Assembly (NCBI GenBank): GCA_937894585.1
Contig: CALBGO010000009.1
Span: 1 to 6,556, forward strand
From: an uncultured Eubacterium sp.
GTDB lineage: Bacteria; Bacillota; Clostridia; Peptostreptococcales; Anaerovoracaceae
Direction: 5' to 3'
DNA: 6,556 bases
In this document: piece by piece, positions 1 to 5,665 of the stretch
How the letters are laid out: each line of letters opens with the position of its first letter
Position numbering within the stretch: the stretch's first letter is position 1
Notes under the pieces: model-generated
Database searches by the model: none
Told to the model about the DNA's origin: nothing
What the model saw: the letters and a program-made list of their open reading frames with translations, nothing else
Program-made: the position numbers and the translations under genes

Positions 1-76
<76 letters not shown>

Positions 77-109
77 TTCTGTCAACCTTTCTCTCTTAAA
101 ATCATCTCC

Positions 110-138
110 ATTATATAATAAGTTTTCATTATTTTCAA
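110..138 (-). promoter_or_regulatory. Candidate sigma-A promoter P1 downstream of recF
   Basis: On the minus strand TTGAAA (133-138; 4 of 6 to the -35 consensus) is separated by exactly 17 bp from a perfect TATAAT (110-115). Predicted transcription starts near base 103, giving a leader of about 27 nt before the AAAGG and ATG at 86-90 and 76-74. It points to a new leftward transcription unit after recF. The surrounding sequence is very AT-rich, which raises the chance of random matches. Confidence 0.55.
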
Positions 139-198
139 TCTATTTTTCTGATATAATAATTCCAGTGACAATTCTAATATAAAATTATTATTTTTCTT

Positions 199-1296
199 CT
201 ACTTTTCTTTTATCTTTCCCGCTTCTATATACACAATTTTTGCTTCCGGAAAGGATGCCAGTATCTTCTCATCGATATCGGTGGTTGTGATAAATAGCTG
301 ATTTTCTTTCAGAGTTTTAATCAGGTATTCCTGTCTTCCCGCATCCAGCTCGCTCATCACATCGTCCAAAAGAAGAACTGCATCTTCTCCTGTTTCTTCC
401 TTTATCAGAGAAAGTTCGGCAAGTTTCAGAGAAAGGGCGCAGGTTCGCTGCTGTCCTTGGGAGCCGAAGTTTCGCATATTGACGCCGTTTACAAAAAATG
501 CAATATCATCTTTGTGAGGTCCTCTGGTGGTTGTTCTCTGGCGAAAATCATTTTTGAAAGATTTTTTTATTTCATCATAGAAAAATCCCTCTAATTCTTC
601 CAGATGCTCCATATAATCGATATTCGGATTATATTCAAGAAAAAGACTTTCTTTTCCGTTTGTAATACTGCTGTGAATTTTACCGCTGAAACCGCTGATT
701 TTCCTGATAAATTTCTCCCGAATATGAATCATACGGGCGCCGTAACGGGCAAGCTGAGTATCCCATAAATCCAGAATACTGTTTTCTATTTTATCTTCTT
801 TCAGGTAAGCGTTTCTCTGCAGCAGTGTTTTTTTATAGTTTGTCAGACTGTCATAATAAAGAGGCTGAATCTGACACAGCTCCCGATCGATGAATTTTCT
901 CCGCTTTTCCGGCTCGTCTTTCACAATTTTCAAATCCTCCGGGGAAAAAATTACAATCAGAATATTTTCCAGAAGCTCAGAAGTTTTCTTTATATGAACG
1001 CCGTCCTTTTTAATGGATTTTTTTGCATCTTTTTTGATTACAATCTCCACCGCGGTATCAAAATATTCTTTTACGGCTTCCGCTTTGATTTTTGCGGAAG
1101 TCTCGCCGAATTTTACAAGATCTGCGTCCCTGCCGGTACGAAATGATTTTCCTATAGAAGTAAGATAGATTCCCTCCAGAAGATTCGTCTTCCCCTGGGC
1201 ATTATCGCCCAGAAGAAGATTTACATTCCGGTTGAAATCTACTTTTATATTTTCGTAATTTCTGAAGTTATAAAGCTCTATATTTTTAATATACAT
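199..1296 (-). CDS. recF: DNA replication and repair protein RecF
   Basis: RecF is a cytoplasmic SMC/Rad50-like ATPase that binds DNA at single-strand gaps and, with RecO and RecR, helps load RecA. The 365-residue product is the usual family length. The Walker A loop GDNAQGKTN is at residues 30-38, the family motif GPHKDD at 259-264, the ABC-type signature SQGQQRTCALSLKLAE at 279-294, and Walker B with the following acidic residue (VLLLDDVMSELD) at 307-318. All ATPase motifs look intact. The ATG lies one base after the dnaN TGA. The only Shine-Dalgarno-like run, AAGGA, is about 15 bases upstream, so translation is probably coupled to dnaN. No convincing terminator follows the TAG stop; only an AT-only inverted repeat (153-161 with 183-191) lies beyond it. 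Confidence 0.97.
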   Translation of the reverse strand: MYIKNIELYNFRNYENIKVDFNRNVNLLLGDNAQGKTNLLEGIYLTSIGKSFRTGRDADLVKFGETSAKIKAEAVKEYFDTAVEIVIKKDAKKSIKKDGVHIKKTSELLENILIVIFSPEDLKIVKDEPEKRRKFIDRELCQIQPLYYDSLTNYKKTLLQRNAYLKEDKIENSILDLWDTQLARYGARMIHIREKFIRKISGFSGKIHSSITNGKESLFLEYNPNIDYMEHLEELEGFFYDEIKKSFKNDFRQRTTTRGPHKDDIAFFVNGVNMRNFGSQGQQRTCALSLKLAELSLIKEETGEDAVLLLDDVMSELDAGRQEYLIKTLKENQLFITTTDIDEKILASFPEAKIVYIEAGKIKEK

Positions 1297-1297
1297 A

Positions 1298-2416
1298 TCA
1301 GTTATTCGTAATCCTTACCGGAAGGATCAGATATTCAAAGGAATCTCCTTCCAAAGGTTCTACAAGACACGGCGTAATCGGTGTATTGAAATACATATAA
1401 ATTTCATCATCATCTATGGATTTCAGAACATCAAGAACATATTTCGCATTAAACCCGATATCAAGATCCTCTCCGTCTTTCACTGCGATAATATCTTCTT
1501 TCACATTACCTTCTTCCGATTTGGAAGTAATCGTTAAAATCGTATCTTTAATTGACATCTTAATCAGATTGTTCTTTCCTTCCTTAGAAAGAAGAGAAGC
1601 TCTTTCTATACTTTCCATCAGGTCGTTTCTGGTAACTTTTACTCTGATTCCGTTGTCTTTCGGAAGTACATCTTTATATCTGATAAATTCGCCGTCTAAA
1701 AGTCTGAGAACAACTTTTACATTTCCTATAATAAAAATAGCTTTTTTGTCGCTGAGCAGCAATTTCACAGTTTCTTCTTCGTCAGATACATCACTGAGAA
1801 TTTTGCTGATTTCGTTCATAATTTTCGCGGATATAATTACATGTTTTTCTTCTGTATTAACCATAGCCTGTCTTGTGATTGCCATTCTGTAGCCGTCGAT
1901 TGCCACCATATTAATACCGTCAGCCAGAAGCTCTATCAGAATACCTGTAATAACACCTTTGGATTCATCGATGCTGGCTGCAAAAGAAGTTTTGCGGATC
2001 ATTTCCTTTAAAATGTTTTTATCAAACAGAATATGGTTATGATCTCTTTCTTCTATATTTCTGATACTCGGAAATTCATCTGCGGAAAGTCCGATAATGC
2101 TGAATTCGGCATTCATACAGGAAATCATTACATTGTTTTCTTCCAGTGTTACTGTAACTTCCGCATTCGGAAGCTTTCTGATAATATCTCCGAACAGTTT
2201 TGACTGCACTACAACAGAACCCGGTTCAGCCTGTTCGACATCAATGGTTTCTTCTATAGTAATATCCAAATCAGATGCTGACATTTTTAAGATTCCTTCC
2301 GGAGATACTTCTAAAAGGATTCCTTTTAAAATAGGAATGGTAGTTCTTGATGTAACTGCTTTTGAAACGATGTTCAAAGCTTTTGTTAAAGTCTGCTGAC
2401 TGCATTTAAATTTCAT
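1298..2416 (-). CDS. dnaN: DNA polymerase III beta subunit (sliding clamp)
   Basis: The beta clamp is a ring-shaped homodimer that encircles DNA, tethers the replicative polymerase and recruits many partners through clamp-binding peptides. The product has 372 residues, normal for the three-domain family (approximate borders: N-terminal 1-120, middle 125-245, C-terminal 246-372). Recognisable stretches are the N-terminal TIPILKGILLEV region (27-38), the middle-domain start ILFDKNILKEMIRKTSFAAS, and the C-terminal YLILPVR, which contributes to the partner-binding pocket. The start is supported by GGAGG (minus strand, 2427-2431) ten bases upstream of the ATG. No separate promoter is evident in the dnaA-dnaN gap, so dnaN is likely transcribed with dnaA. 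The coding start lies only about 40 bp from the DnaA-trio element of the origin. Confidence 0.98.
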   Translation of the reverse strand: MKFKCSQQTLTKALNIVSKAVTSRTTIPILKGILLEVSPEGILKMSASDLDITIEETIDVEQAEPGSVVVQSKLFGDIIRKLPNAEVTVTLEENNVMISCMNAEFSIIGLSADEFPSIRNIEERDHNHILFDKNILKEMIRKTSFAASIDESKGVITGILIELLADGINMVAIDGYRMAITRQAMVNTEEKHVIISAKIMNEISKILSDVSDEEETVKLLLSDKKAIFIIGNVKVVLRLLDGEFIRYKDVLPKDNGIRVKVTRNDLMESIERASLLSKEGKNNLIKMSIKDTILTITSKSEEGNVKEDIIAVKDGEDLDIGFNAKYVLDVLKSIDDDEIYMYFNTPITPCLVEPLEGDSFEYLILPVRITNN

Positions 2417-2458
2417 AGTTTGAAAACCTCCGAAATGCTATTTTTTTCTTATTTTTGG

Positions 2459-2476
2459 TAGTAGTATTAGTAGTAG
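2459..2476 (+). promoter_or_regulatory. DnaA-trio array (TAG TAG TAT TAG TAG TAG)
   Basis: Six contiguous trinucleotides on the plus strand fit the DnaA-trio pattern (3'-GAT-5' type): five TAG and one TAT in third place. They are separated from the DnaA box at 2481-2489 by GGGC (2477-2480), the same GC spacer position as in B. subtilis. The established role is to guide a single-stranded DnaA filament for strand separation; function here is inferred from position and sequence. Confidence 0.87.
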
Positions 2477-2480
2477 GGGC

Positions 2481-2498
2481 TGTGGATTATGTGGATAA
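2481..2498 (-). promoter_or_regulatory. Two abutting DnaA boxes next to the trios
   Basis: On the minus strand TTATCCACA (2498-2490) is followed without a gap by TAATCCACA (2489-2481), which differs from consensus at one position. They are head-to-tail, and the weaker box lies nearest the trio array. This mirrors the paired boxes next to the unwinding element in B. subtilis. Confidence 0.9.
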
Positions 2499-2543
2499 CT
2501 TTGCAATCCCCTGGTAAGCCTGAAAAAATAATTGTCCTAACCT

Positions 2544-2552
2544 TGTGGATAA
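2544..2552 (-). promoter_or_regulatory. DnaA box, perfect consensus
   Basis: TTATCCACA on the minus strand, in the same orientation as the pair at 2481-2498 and 54 bp (about five helical turns) from the perfect box of that pair. It lies 11 bp beyond the dnaA stop codon. Confidence 0.88.
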
Positions 2553-2562
2553 GTTGTAAAAC

Positions 2563-3909
2563 TTATTCAGAAATATCCTTCTTCAGTGTTTCTATGATTT
2601 CACGGATTGATTCGTTGTCTTTCATTTCTTCCTGCACTTTATCGCATGCGTGCATAACTGTTGTATAGTGTCTGCCTCCGAATAAATTACCTATTTTAGG
2701 AAGGGAATAATCGGTCATATCGCGGCACAGATACATGGCGATTTGTCTCGGAAATGCAATGCTGCTGGTTCTTTTGGAACTTTCCATATCGGATACTTTG
2801 ATTTTGAAGTATCTGCTTACTATAGTCTTTATTTTTTCAGGTGTCGGGCTGGTCCCGTTGTTCTGAACGATATCCTTTAAGATTCGTTTGGCAAATGTTT
2901 TATCGATTTTTTCGCCCATCAGGGTTGAAAAGCTGACAATTCTGTTGAATGCGCCTTCAAGTTCTCTGATATTATCTTTGATTTTTTCTGCAATCAGGCA
3001 GATCACTTCATAGATTTCATCAGTGACTTCAAGATTGAGATTTTCAGCCTTCTTTATCAGAATTGCAACTCTGGTTTCATAATCGGCAGGCTGCAGATCC
3101 GCAATCAGATTCCACATAAAACGGGAACGAAGTCTGTCTTCCAGCTTATCCAGTTTGTTTGGAGGTCTGTCGCTGGAGATTACAATCTGTTTATTCAGAT
3201 CGTAAAGGAAGTTGAAGGTATGGAAAAATTCTTCCTGTGTACTTTCTTTTCCCTCTAAAAACTGAATATCGTCGATTAAAAGCACATCTACTTTTCTGTA
3301 TTTGTTTTTGAACTCTCTGGTTTTGTTTTCTCCGAGTGCCTTGATAAACTCGTTGGTAAACATTTCCGAAGAAACATAGAGTACATTGAGATTTTCATTA
3401 TGCTCCAGAAGGTAAATGCCGATTGCGTTCATCAGATGGGTTTTTCCAAGGCCTGAGCCGCCATAGATAAACAGCGGGTTATATGCTTCCGACGGAGATT
3501 CGGCAACGGCAAGGGCTGCTGCCTGCGCATATTTGTTGCTGCCGCCGACAACGAAGTTATCGAAAGTGTATCTCGGATTGAAGATCTTCTGCTTTCTGAG
3601 CTTCGGGTCCATCAGTACAGGTTTTCTGTCCTGTTCATCGTCCTCTTCTCCTGCTTCTTCGTAATCAGCGCTGTTTTTTATAACAACCCTGTAATCTTCT
3701 CCGGTGACATCTTTCAGGCATTTTTCAATAAGATGCAGATATCTGTTTTTAATAATGTTGATTCTGAAAGCATCTTCCGTTTCAAGATATACGATTTTTA
3801 CATTTTTATCAATGCTGTGTACAATCAGCGGTTCAAACCAAGTGGTATAGCTGACATTGGTTGTTTCTTCTTTTATAATACTTAAAACCTGACTCCAAAT
3901 ATTTTTCAT
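2563..3909 (-). CDS. dnaA: Chromosomal replication initiator protein DnaA
   Basis: DnaA is the AAA+ ATPase that binds DnaA boxes, melts the origin and recruits the replicative helicase. The 448-residue product has domain I at about 1-80, a short acidic linker at about 81-108, the AAA+ domain at about 109-345 and the DNA-binding domain at about 355-448. Visible motifs are Walker A GGSGLGKTH (150-158), Walker B LLIDDIQF (210-217), sensor 1 around VISSDRPP (243-250), the box VII region LRSRF (260-264) and sensor 2 IRELEGAFNR (314-323). The minor-groove-type Arg is at 388 in FPRQIAMYL. The signature near 411-425 reads GGRHYTTVMHACDKV, where GGRDHTTV is usual, so the Asp-His pair is replaced by His-Tyr. 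The start is supported by GAGGG (minus strand, 3916-3920) six bases upstream. A DnaA box in the promoter suggests autoregulation. Confidence 0.98.
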   Translation of the reverse strand: MKNIWSQVLSIIKEETTNVSYTTWFEPLIVHSIDKNVKIVYLETEDAFRINIIKNRYLHLIEKCLKDVTGEDYRVVIKNSADYEEAGEEDDEQDRKPVLMDPKLRKQKIFNPRYTFDNFVVGGSNKYAQAAALAVAESPSEAYNPLFIYGGSGLGKTHLMNAIGIYLLEHNENLNVLYVSSEMFTNEFIKALGENKTREFKNKYRKVDVLLIDDIQFLEGKESTQEEFFHTFNFLYDLNKQIVISSDRPPNKLDKLEDRLRSRFMWNLIADLQPADYETRVAILIKKAENLNLEVTDEIYEVICLIAEKIKDNIRELEGAFNRIVSFSTLMGEKIDKTFAKRILKDIVQNNGTSPTPEKIKTIVSRYFKIKVSDMESSKRTSSIAFPRQIAMYLCRDMTDYSLPKIGNLFGGRHYTTVMHACDKVQEEMKDNESIREIIETLKKDISE

Positions 3910-3938
3910 TTTTGTCCCTCTTTTTCCTATCTGATTTC

Positions 3939-3967
3939 ATTTTACCTAATAAGTTATCCATATACAA
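3939..3967 (-). promoter_or_regulatory. Candidate dnaA promoter overlapped by a DnaA box
   Basis: On the minus strand TTGTAT (3962-3967; 3 of 6 to consensus) lies 17 bp from TAAAAT (3939-3944; 5 of 6). The predicted start is about 20 bases upstream of the ribosome binding site. The near-consensus DnaA box at 3954-3962 covers most of the spacer and touches the -35 box, so bound DnaA would block RNA polymerase. The weak -35 box keeps confidence moderate. Confidence 0.5.
3954..3962 (+). promoter_or_regulatory. DnaA box, one mismatch (TTATCCATA)
   Basis: Eight of nine positions match TTATCCACA, on the plus strand. It lies inside the spacer of the candidate dnaA promoter, 45 bp upstream of the dnaA ATG. 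Confidence 0.7.
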
Positions 3968-4003
3968 GTGCTAATTTAAAAGGTTGAAAAATAAATTTTC
4001 CTT

Positions 4004-4032
4004 AAAGTTATCCACAATACGAGGATAACTTT
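4004..4032 (+). promoter_or_regulatory. Perfect DnaA box within a 10-bp inverted repeat
   Basis: A consensus DnaA box TTATCCACA occupies 4008-4016. It is embedded in a perfect inverted repeat: AAAGTTATCC (4004-4013) and GGATAACTTT (4023-4032), separated by nine bases. The second arm gives TTATCCTCG on the minus strand, a 7-of-9 box. The site thus offers two converging DnaA half-sites, one strong and one weak, about midway between dnaA and the rpmH promoter. Confidence 0.8.
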
Positions 4033-4092
4033 GTGCATATCTTCCATATCCGGCCGATTGTACTTTTCAAAAAACAAAAAAGTATAAAAACA

Positions 4093-4121
4093 TTGACAAT
4101 GCTGCTCGGTATCAGTATAAT
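4093..4121 (+). promoter_or_regulatory. Perfect-consensus sigma-A promoter of the rpmH operon
   Basis: TTGACA (4093-4098) and TATAAT (4116-4121) are separated by exactly 17 bp, a full consensus match. A-rich tracts upstream (4068-4090) resemble an UP element. Transcription should begin near 4128, giving a leader of about 60 nt before rpmH. It is the only evident promoter for rpmH-rnpA-yidD-yidC-jag. Confidence 0.92.
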
Positions 4122-4175
4122 AATATGGCATGCGTGCGTGGATTGAAATTTAGATGACGCACAGATTTTTACATT

Positions 4176-4183
4176 AAGGAGGT
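4176..4183 (+). promoter_or_regulatory. Strong ribosome binding site of rpmH
   Basis: AAGGAGGT is a near-perfect anti-Shine-Dalgarno match, seven bases before the ATG at 4191. It fixes the start of a gene short enough to be missed by ORF length cut-offs. Confidence 0.95.
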
Positions 4184-4190
4184 AAAAGAA

Positions 4191-4325
4191 ATGAAACAGA
4201 CTTATCAGCCAAAGAAAAGACAGAGAATGAAAGAGCACGGATTCAGAAAAAGAATGAGCACTAAAAACGGCAGAAACGTTCTTAAGAGAAGAAGAGCTAA
4301 AGGCAGAAAAAAATTAACTGCTTAA
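4191..4325 (+). CDS. rpmH: 50S ribosomal protein L34 (bL34)
   Basis: This is a small, highly basic protein of the large ribosomal subunit that binds 23S rRNA. The product is 44 residues, the standard length. It opens MKQTYQPKKRQRMKEHGFRK, ends GRKKLTA, and contains the family core HGFRKRMSTKNGR at about 16-28 and VLKRRRAKGRK at 30-40. Most residues are Lys or Arg. The start is fixed by the strong ribosome binding site at 4176-4183. It is the first gene of the operon, with rnpA six bases after its stop, and is driven by the consensus promoter at 4093-4121, as expected for a highly expressed ribosomal gene. Placement divergent from dnaA is conserved in many bacteria. Confidence 0.98.
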   Translation: MKQTYQPKKRQRMKEHGFRKRMSTKNGRNVLKRRRAKGRKKLTA

Positions 4326-4331
4326 TTTGTA

Positions 4332-4673
4332 ATGCTTAAAAAAAATGTTTTAAGAAAAAAAAGCGATTTTTCCTCTATTTACAATAAGGGAAAATCAGTA
4401 GGGGACAGATATGTTGTTGTATTTTACAGGAAGAACAATCTCCCTTACGCGAGAAAGGCTTTTTTAGCCAGCAAAAAAGTAGGCAACAGTGTCAAAAGGA
4501 ACAGAGCCAGAAGATTGATGAAAGAAAGTTACAGACTCACAGATAAGAAAGTTCCCGATGGCTATGATGTTATTTTCATTGCCAGAAACACGATTGCCGA
4601 TGCGAAGTGCGCAGATGTAAAGAAATCTCTGGAGTCTGCCATTAGAAGAACAGGGATTACAAAGAAAAAATGA
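4332..4673 (+). CDS. rnpA: Ribonuclease P protein component
   Basis: This is the protein subunit of RNase P. It binds the catalytic RNA and the 5' leader of pre-tRNA, and helps remove the leader. The 113-residue basic product has the N-terminal FSSIY motif (13-17), corresponding to the F-x-x-[IV]-[YF] element of the leader-binding cleft, and the RNR signature SVKRNRARRLMKE at 53-65. The FIARNT segment (82-87) is also typical. The ATG is six bases after the rpmH stop and no Shine-Dalgarno sequence precedes it. Translation therefore probably depends on ribosomes ending at rpmH, a plausible way to keep RnpA far below L34. The 3' end overlaps yidD by four bases (ATGA). Confidence 0.97.
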   Translation: MLKKNVLRKKSDFSSIYNKGKSVGDRYVVVFYRKNNLPYARKAFLASKKVGNSVKRNRARRLMKESYRLTDKKVPDGYDVIFIARNTIADAKCADVKKSLESAIRRTGITKKK

Positions 4674-4900
4674 AATATATCAGTCGATTTTTTAGGGAGA
4701 TTATGATTCTTCTTATTAGATTTTATCAAAAATGTATTTCACCCTTGTTCCCGCCTACATGTAGGTTTTATCCTACCTGCTCCGCATATTTTATACAGGC
4801 TCTACAGAAATACGGAGTAGTTAAAGGCAGCTACTTAGGAATTAAACGAATTTTAAAGTGTCATCCCGGAAATCCGGGGGGATATGATCCTTTAAAATAA
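4670..4900 (+). CDS. yidD: Membrane protein insertion efficiency factor YidD
   Basis: YidD is a small inner-face membrane-associated protein that aids insertion of proteins through YidC. The 76-residue product carries the whole family pattern: FYQKCISPLFPPTCRFYPTCSAY at 18-40 (conserved Cys31 and Cys37), the ALQKYG-VKG stretch at about 44-53, and a C-terminal RILKCHPGNPGGYDP motif at 60-74 with Cys64. Residues 5-18 could form an amphipathic or membrane-contacting helix. It overlaps rnpA through ATGA, indicating translational coupling, and is followed 12 bp later by yidC, its functional partner. Confidence 0.97.
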   Translation: MKYISRFFREIMILLIRFYQKCISPLFPPTCRFYPTCSAYFIQALQKYGVVKGSYLGIKRILKCHPGNPGGYDPLK

Positions 4901-4912
4901 CGGAGGAACAAT

Positions 4913-5620
4913 ATGGGACTATTAGCCAAACCTTTGGGGTGGTTACTGACCTTGCTTTATGATTTAGTGGGTAATTACGGCATCTGCCTGATTATCGTAA
5001 CTTTGATTGTAAAGCTGGCTCTGTATCCTGTATATAAGAAGCAGATTTTTTCGACTGCCGGTATGATGGACATACAGCCGAAAATGCAGGAGCTCCAAAG
5101 GAAATATGCAAATGACAAAGAAACTCTGAACCAGAAGATGGCGGAGCTTTATAAAGAAGAGGGATTTAACCCGATGGGCGGATGTCTGCCAATGATTGTG
5201 CAGATGTTTGTTATCATGGGTCTTTTCGGTCTGCTCAGAAATCCGATGCTTTACATTGCAGATGAAAGTATGTATTTTGCGATTCACGAAAAATTTCTGT
5301 GGATCCAGGATTTAAGTCAGCCTGACCTTTGGATACTTCCGATTGCGGCAGGTGTGGCAACATTCTTCTCTTTCTGGATGAATCAGCAGACAAACCCGAA
5401 TGCGAATGCCGCTGCTGCAGGCGGAAATATCATGAATGTTATCATGAAATACTTCTTCCCTATTATGATTGTATGGCTTGCGAGAACTTATCCGTCAGGC
5501 CTTGCTATCTATTGGTTTATGAGTCAGTTCATACAGATATTCTTTAATTTGCGTTTTAATATGCTTAGAAAAGCTCTTAAAGAAAAGAACAAGCCTTCCA
5601 AGAAAAAGAAGAAAAAATAA
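4913..5620 (+). CDS. yidC: Membrane protein insertase YidC/Oxa1 family
   Basis: YidC inserts and folds proteins in the cytoplasmic membrane, alone or with SecYEG. The 235-residue product fits the short Gram-positive form without a large periplasmic domain. Hydrophobic segments lie near 22-42, 91-108, 139-157, 173-190 and 194-213. The cytoplasmic hairpin between the first two (about 45-88) has the family motif QPKMQELQRKY and then NPMGGCLPM (86-94). The basic C-terminal tail ends in six lysines. No lipobox or clear cleavable signal is present, unlike SpoIIIJ of Bacillus. In the groove helix the usual conserved Arg appears to be Lys34 (TLIVKLALYP), a conservative change. The start follows GGAGG (4902-4906) by six bases. 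Whether it has a sporulation role cannot be judged. Confidence 0.96.
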   Translation: MGLLAKPLGWLLTLLYDLVGNYGICLIIVTLIVKLALYPVYKKQIFSTAGMMDIQPKMQELQRKYANDKETLNQKMAELYKEEGFNPMGGCLPMIVQMFVIMGLFGLLRNPMLYIADESMYFAIHEKFLWIQDLSQPDLWILPIAAGVATFFSFWMNQQTNPNANAAAAGGNIMNVIMKYFFPIMIVWLARTYPSGLAIYWFMSQFIQIFFNLRFNMLRKALKEKNKPSKKKKKK

Positions 5621-5665
5621 TACTTGTTGTTTTACAGTTAAGAGCTGTTTGGAGGAAAAATAAAT

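Larger units (their letters stand above)
2433..2552 (-). other. oriC: oriC basal unwinding region between dnaA and dnaN
   Basis: Read on the minus strand, this gap contains in order a perfect DnaA box, 45 bp of spacer, a perfect box directly followed by a one-mismatch box, a GCCC block, six DnaA-trios and a T/A-rich stretch (2433-2456 on the plus strand) just before the dnaN ribosome binding site. This order of boxes, GC clamp, trios and AT-rich DNA matches the B. subtilis basal unwinding system, in which DnaA loads from the boxes onto one strand through the trios and melts the adjacent DNA. The unwinding start is therefore predicted near 2435-2460. Confidence 0.88.

Noticed and set aside
153..191. 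AT-only 9-bp inverted repeat beyond recF, as a terminator
   Set aside because: All A-T pairs with a 21-base loop and no GC stem; too weak to call.
1416..1892. Plus-strand open frame of 158 codons inside dnaN
   Set aside because: Antisense to a clearly conserved gene with Ser/Phe/Ile-rich composition typical of reverse reading; no independent support.
4032..4040. Possible further DnaA box (ATATGCACA on the minus strand)
   Set aside because: Only seven of nine match TTATCCACA, with a mismatch at the first position; not distinguishable from chance in this AT-rich gap.
4061..4084. Inverted repeat TACTTTT / AAAAGTA between the DnaA boxes and the rpmH promoter
   Set aside because: Seven AT-rich pairs in A-tract DNA, likely chance; the A-rich stretch is better explained as an upstream promoter element.
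4134..4162. Inverted repeat GTGCGT / ACGCAC in the rpmH leader, 17-base loop
   Set aside because: Only six base pairs with a long loop and no match to a leader element I recognise; kept out of the features.
4008..4238. Minus-strand open frame of 76 codons opposite the rpmH region
   Set aside because: Runs antisense across the origin boxes, the rpmH promoter and part of rpmH; no family resemblance and no ribosome binding site, so a shadow.
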